Source: JBDKGV01 sp039798005 (GTDB lineage Bacteria; Fibrobacterota; Fibrobacteria; UBA5070). Taken from it: a DNA stretch of 16,582 nucleotides. How positions within the stretch are numbered: the stretch's first letter is position 1; every line of letters begins with the position of its first letter. Shown here one piece after another: positions 13,363 through 16,582 of this stretch. The stretch is from contig JBDKGV010000060.1 of NCBI GenBank assembly GCA_039798005.1, forward strand, positions 1 to 16,582. Reading direction: 5' to 3'. The position numbers and the translations under genes were made by a program. The notes below the pieces were generated by a model, which was given only the letters and a program-made list of their open reading frames with translations, did no database searches and was not told the DNA's origin.

Positions 13363-14649
13363 TTAAGGGCGTGTTTGACGGATCGTGGTGACGGTGCCGT
13401 CCGGGGCGGTCCAAGTGGCGTCGATCACGCCATTGACGAACGAACCGTCCAAGGTGGCCTTGCGACCATCACGGAGGTTGGCGATGTAGAGAAGCTTGCC
13501 ATCGACCGGTGAAGATCCTTCCGGGACCTCGGTGAGGGCATCCCAGCGGAAGGAGGAATTGGCCACGGCACCGATGCGGTGGTCGCGGCGTTCGCTTGCC
13601 CCCAGCAAGGTGTTGCCGGGCTTGCCCAGCCCATTGACAAGACGGACCTTGAGGGTGGCTTCCCGGGAAAGCAGGGTGTCCGAATTGGATTGGCCGGCGT
13701 ACTGGACGAAGTGGCGCAGTATGGCCGTGTCACCGATTGCGGTGAACGCGCTTCCGTTGACGTTGCGGGTGGTCACCGAGTCGATGCGCCCGAACTTGCC
13801 GATGCGCACGGCGCTCAACGAGACGATGGCGGTGTCGGTTCCGTTGATCTCCGCGACCAGGTTCCATGAGCGGCTCTTCTGCAGCGGGTGGGCTGGGACG
13901 GCCCCTTCCCAGGCGGAGGCGACCAGACGTTTGGCTCCGGTGAGGGGAAGGGTCGAGTCGGCATTGGCGGCCTGGGCGCGGGACAGCGTGTCGCCTCCCT
14001 TGATCTTCCGCCAGGAGATGTTCCAGATGCGGTTGTTCGCTTCGGTGTTCCAGGATCCGTCGAGGCCAGGATCGGCCAGCATCTTCACTTCGTGCACAAG
14101 GCCACCGGTGAAGGTGCGACGGCTTTCCATCCAAGCGCGTCCTGAAGAGATCGAGGTGCCGGACTCGGGAACCAAACTGTAGCGGTCGGTGATCCCGGAG
14201 TTCGAGGTCTTCGAGCCGCGTAGCCAATGGACGATGGCGGTGTCGGCGCTTCCGGAACGCCAGCCCAGACGGACGGTGTCGGTCTGGGTGCCCCAGAGGA
14301 AGGTTTGGGTGCCGGTGAAGGTGATGTAGCCGGCAGCAGTGTCGCTCAGGCCGGGAAGGATCGTGATGGCGTCGCCTGCGGCGCGGGCGGCGATGCGGCC
14401 GGCAGTCGCCGCGGTGGCCATCGAGGGGGATCCGAAACCTCCGGTCTCGGGGCTGGCAAGATCGACACCGTTCAGGACGTCGCTTGCGCTGTCCAAACTG
14501 CCGCCTTGGGCGAAGACCTGGCGGGCCATGGTCGATCCGTCAAGCTCGGATCCGGAGGGTGATGTGATGGATGCGGTCGATTCCGAGGAATCGCAAGCGG
14601 CGAGTAGGCCAAGGGTTGCGAGAGAGCAGATGGATGCAAGACGGCGCAT
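13363..14649 (-). CDS. Lipoprotein B, paralogue of lipoprotein A, unknown function
   Basis: The product has 428 residues, with a signal peptide ending in lipobox LAAC (Cys19). The mature protein begins with a Ser/Thr-rich linker and continues as a predicted soluble, largely beta domain rich in Thr, Ser, Asp and Gly. No known family is recognised. LSDTAAGYITFTGTQ (101-115) and the stretch DPGLDGSWNTEANNRI to GGDTL (193-222) align with lipoprotein A at an almost constant offset of five residues. The C-terminus (RKATLDGSFVNGVIDATW, then TAPDGTV) resembles the end of a beta-barrel or lipocalin-like fold, but this is only an impression. Asp at +2 after the cysteine would keep the protein in the inner membrane under the enterobacterial Lol rule. 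The start is well supported by GGAGGA six bases upstream. The gene is first in the minus-strand block and has its own terminator before the regulator. Confidence 0.85.
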   Translation of the reverse strand: MRRLASICSLATLGLLAACDSSESTASITSPSGSELDGSTMARQVFAQGGSLDSASDVLNGVDLASPETGGFGSPSMATAATAGRIAARAAGDAITILPGLSDTAAGYITFTGTQTFLWGTQTDTVRLGWRSGSADTAIVHWLRGSKTSNSGITDRYSLVPESGTSISSGRAWMESRRTFTGGLVHEVKMLADPGLDGSWNTEANNRIWNISWRKIKGGDTLSRAQAANADSTLPLTGAKRLVASAWEGAVPAHPLQKSRSWNLVAEINGTDTAIVSLSAVRIGKFGRIDSVTTRNVNGSAFTAIGDTAILRHFVQYAGQSNSDTLLSREATLKVRLVNGLGKPGNTLLGASERRDHRIGAVANSSFRWDALTEVPEGSSPVDGKLLYIANLRDGRKATLDGSFVNGVIDATWTAPDGTVTTIRQTRP

Positions 14650-14705
14650 GAGTTCCTCCGGTGAAGAGCAGAAGTGGTGGCGCCGTGTGTGGCGGCCATG
14701 AGAGG

Positions 14706-14735
14706 AACATATCTCGCAGAAGGTCGGAACAGCAA
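14706..14735 (-). promoter_or_regulatory. Possible promoter of lipoprotein B
   Basis: On the minus strand TTGCTG (14735-14730) and TATGTT (14711-14706) are separated by 18 bases. Transcription would start near 14699, leaving a leader of about 50 bases with a strong GGAGGA binding site. The same TATGTT with 18-base spacing appears before gmd. Confidence 0.35.
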
Positions 14736-14751
14736 CAAGTTCAAGATTTAG

Positions 14752-14850
14752 GATTACAGTCTATATCCAATGACTATCGATAAATACAGGAGTAAATCAA
14801 AGGATAGGAGCTGCAAATTGTGAAAGTAGAATAAATATTAAGATTACAGT
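14752..14850 (+). repeat. Spaced 9-bp direct repeat in an AT-rich divergent promoter region
   Basis: GATTACAGT occurs at 14752-14760 and again at 14842-14850, exactly 90 bases apart. Similar A/T-rich words precede both copies (AAGATTTAG and AATATTAA). The surrounding 200 bases are far richer in A and T than the genes on either side. The two copies could be binding sites controlling the divergent lipoprotein B and GH57 genes. Confidence 0.4.
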
Positions 14851-14924
14851 TGAAGGGTTGGAGGCTGGGCAAGAATCGTGTTTTTGCGCTCCCCAAAGGC
14901 CAAGATGTTTTCCATCATTGAGGT

Positions 14925-16582
14925 ATGACGGCCAAGGCACAACCCATGCAGCTCTGCATCCACGGACATTTCTACCAGCCTCCACGGGAAAATCCGTGGA
15001 CGGGCAGGATCGAACTCCAGGACAGTGCGGCACCGCACCACGATTGGAACGTCCGGATCCAGCGGGAATGCTATGCTCCCAACGGTGCCTCCCGTCTGCT
15101 GGACGAGAAGGGTCGCATCCGCGTCATCCACAACAACTACCGGCGCATGAGCTTCAACTTCGGGCCGACCTTGCTTGAATGGATGGAACGGGCCGATCCC
15201 GACGGCTATGCGAGCATCCTCGAGGCCGACCGCCTTTCGTGTCAGGACAACAACGGGCATGGCAACGCCTTGGCGCAGGTCTACAACCATGCGATCTTGC
15301 CGCTGGGAACCGAGCGGGACCGCCGGACCCAGATCGAATGGGGGGTGCGCGACTTCGAACTGCGCTTTGGACGCAAACCCGAAGGCATGTGGCTGGCTGA
15401 GACCGCGATCAACATGGATACGGTCGTTTCCCTGATCGAATCGGGGATCAAGTTCACCGTGCTGGCTCCGACCCAGGCCGAGAAGATCCGTTCGCTCGGG
15501 GGCGATGCTTGGACCGACGTCTCGGGCAACGACATCGACACCACGCGTCCGTACCGCATCTATCCGTTGGATGCCGAGGGCGAGCCGCTGTGCGGTGGCC
15601 ACCTCGACGTCTTCTTCTACCACGGGGGGATTTCCGCGGCGATCGGGTTCGAGCACCTCCTGCGCGATTCCCACCATTTCTTCGAGCGTTTGAAGGGGGC
15701 TTGGAATCCACTGGAGCCGCGCGCCCAACTGGTCAACGTGGCCACGGACGGCGAGTCCTACGGGCATCACGAGCCCTTCGGCGACATGGCGCTTGCCTAC
15801 CTGCTGGAGACGCTCTGTTCGCAGGGCCATGTGCAGACCATCAACTACGGCCACTTCCTCGAGCTTCATCCGCCACGGCATGAGGTGCGTCTTAAGAATG
15901 CGCACAGCGAAGGGACGGCCTGGTCCTGCGCTCACGGAACCGGGCGATGGAATCGCGATTGCGGTTGCAGTTCGGGCGGGCGCGACGGCTGGAACCAGGC
16001 TTGGCGCGGGCCCTTGCGCGAGGCGATGTCGCTGCTGCGCGACCATGCGGAAGCCGCGTGGGATGCCCTTTCTCCGAAGTTCCTGCGCGATTCCTGGGCG
16101 GCCCGCTGGGAGCTCCCCTCCATGCGGCACAGCCTGGTCGAGCGCGAGGCGTTCTTCAAGGCGCATCTGCGGGAGAACAACGGCCAGAAGGAGCACTCCG
16201 ATTTCCTGCGGCTTGCGGAACTGGTGCGGATGGGACAGTTCGCGCTCACCAGTTGCGGATGGTTCTTCGACGACATCAGCGGCCTCGAGCCGGTGCAGAA
16301 CCTGCGCTACGCCCGCCGCGCCTGCGAGCTGCTGCGCGAGCTGGGGCAGCCCGACCCGGAAGCCAAGATTCGACAGATCCTGTCAAAGGCCACCTCGTGC
16401 TTCAACGGATGGTCGGGTGCCGAGATCTGGGACCGCTGGGTCGTGCCTCCTCACGACCCGTGCGCGCTGCTTGCGGCCCACGGTGCCTTCGACAGCCTGC
16501 TTCACGGTTCGGACGGTCCCTTGCCGGTCCACGGACGCATGCTCCATCTCTCGCTCCAACGGCTGGAGTCGGGTGTGCTCCA
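14925..16582 (+). CDS. GH57-type glycoside hydrolase with DUF3536-like architecture, 3' end beyond window
   Basis: At least 552 residues, open to the right edge. The N-terminal half matches the GH57-like family that carries DUF3536: HGHFYQPPREN (residues 13-23) as the first conserved region, then NNYRRMSFNFGPTLL, WLAE with the presumed nucleophile Glu159, and ATDGESYGHH with the presumed acid/base Asp275. After about residue 330 the sequence continues into the DUF3536-type region, including HGTGRWNRDCGC and SCGWFFDD. Characterised GH57 enzymes act on alpha-glucans (amylase, branching enzyme, amylopullulanase), but the substrate of the DUF3536 subgroup is not established. No signal peptide is seen, so it is probably cytoplasmic. 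ATG at 14925 is used; ATG at 14946, with AAGG eight bases upstream, would begin closer to the usual family start. An AT-rich divergent region precedes it. Confidence 0.93.
   Translation, partial: MTAKAQPMQLCIHGHFYQPPRENPWTGRIELQDSAAPHHDWNVRIQRECYAPNGASRLLDEKGRIRVIHNNYRRMSFNFGPTLLEWMERADPDGYASILEADRLSCQDNNGHGNALAQVYNHAILPLGTERDRRTQIEWGVRDFELRFGRKPEGMWLAETAINMDTVVSLIESGIKFTVLAPTQAEKIRSLGGDAWTDVSGNDIDTTRPYRIYPLDAEGEPLCGGHLDVFFYHGGISAAIGFEHLLRDSHHFFERLKGAWNPLEPRAQLVNVATDGESYGHHEPFGDMALAYLLETLCSQGHVQTINYGHFLELHPPRHEVRLKNAHSEGTAWSCAHGTGRWNRDCGCSSGGRDGWNQAWRGPLREAMSLLRDHAEAAWDALSPKFLRDSWAARWELPSMRHSLVEREAFFKAHLRENNGQKEHSDFLRLAELVRMGQFALTSCGWFFDDISGLEPVQNLRYARRACELLRELGQPDPEAKIRQILSKATSCFNGWSGAEIWDRWVVPPHDPCALLAAHGAFDSLLHGSDGPLPVHGRMLHLSLQRLESGVL

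Noticed and set aside
14844..16196. 450-codon frame antisense to the GH57 gene
   Set aside because: The plus strand encodes an intact GH57/DUF3536 protein over the same span.
1..16582. CRISPR array, insertion sequence, prophage or tRNA genes
   Set aside because: I saw no regularly spaced repeats, transposase or integrase motifs, phage genes or tRNA cloverleaf with a TTCGAATC-type arm in an RNA context.

Overview
The window looks like chromosomal DNA from a GC-rich environmental bacterium of the Fibrobacterota. The main reason is the regulator at 12446-13276. It belongs to TIGR02147 (DUF4423), a family known chiefly as a large paralogous set in Fibrobacter. Four Sec/SPII lipoproteins point to a Gram-negative envelope. 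The taxonomic call is an inference; no search was run.

Layout, left to right. Bases 1-31 are the 3' end of a 5S rRNA, followed by a strong intrinsic terminator (40-79), so an rRNA operon ends here. After about 500 bases without a gene come gmd and fcl, overlapping by ATGA, which make GDP-L-fucose from GDP-mannose. Next are a GGDEF diguanylate cyclase with an unrecognised N-terminal half, then lepA (elongation factor 4). A hairpin-rich spacer leads to a small three-helix membrane protein. A stand-alone TfoX C-terminal-domain protein converges on it from the minus strand. That gene diverges from a plus-strand run of a TPR-like lipoprotein, rlpA and recG, packed with overlapping stops and starts.

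Convergent to recG, a hairpin at 11102-11132 closes a minus-strand block. In transcription order this block holds lipoprotein B (14649-13363), an intrinsic terminator, the TIGR02147 regulator, and lipoprotein A (12449-11121), whose start overlaps the regulator stop by ATGA. A and B are recognisable paralogues of each other. This regulator with two related lipoproteins is the least described and most interesting part of the window.

An AT-rich divergent region (about 14700-14924) carries a spaced 9-bp direct repeat. It precedes a GH57-type glycoside hydrolase with a DUF3536-like architecture that runs off the right edge.

Three starts (lepA, the TfoX-C protein, the TPR lipoprotein) lack a Shine-Dalgarno sequence. 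All three instead have a TAYCTTG motif 5-10 bases upstream, which suggests leaderless or nearly leaderless mRNAs. Other starts (fcl, rlpA, the regulator, lipoprotein B) have good Shine-Dalgarno sequences, so both initiation modes may coexist. All promoter calls are from eye-matching and are tentative.
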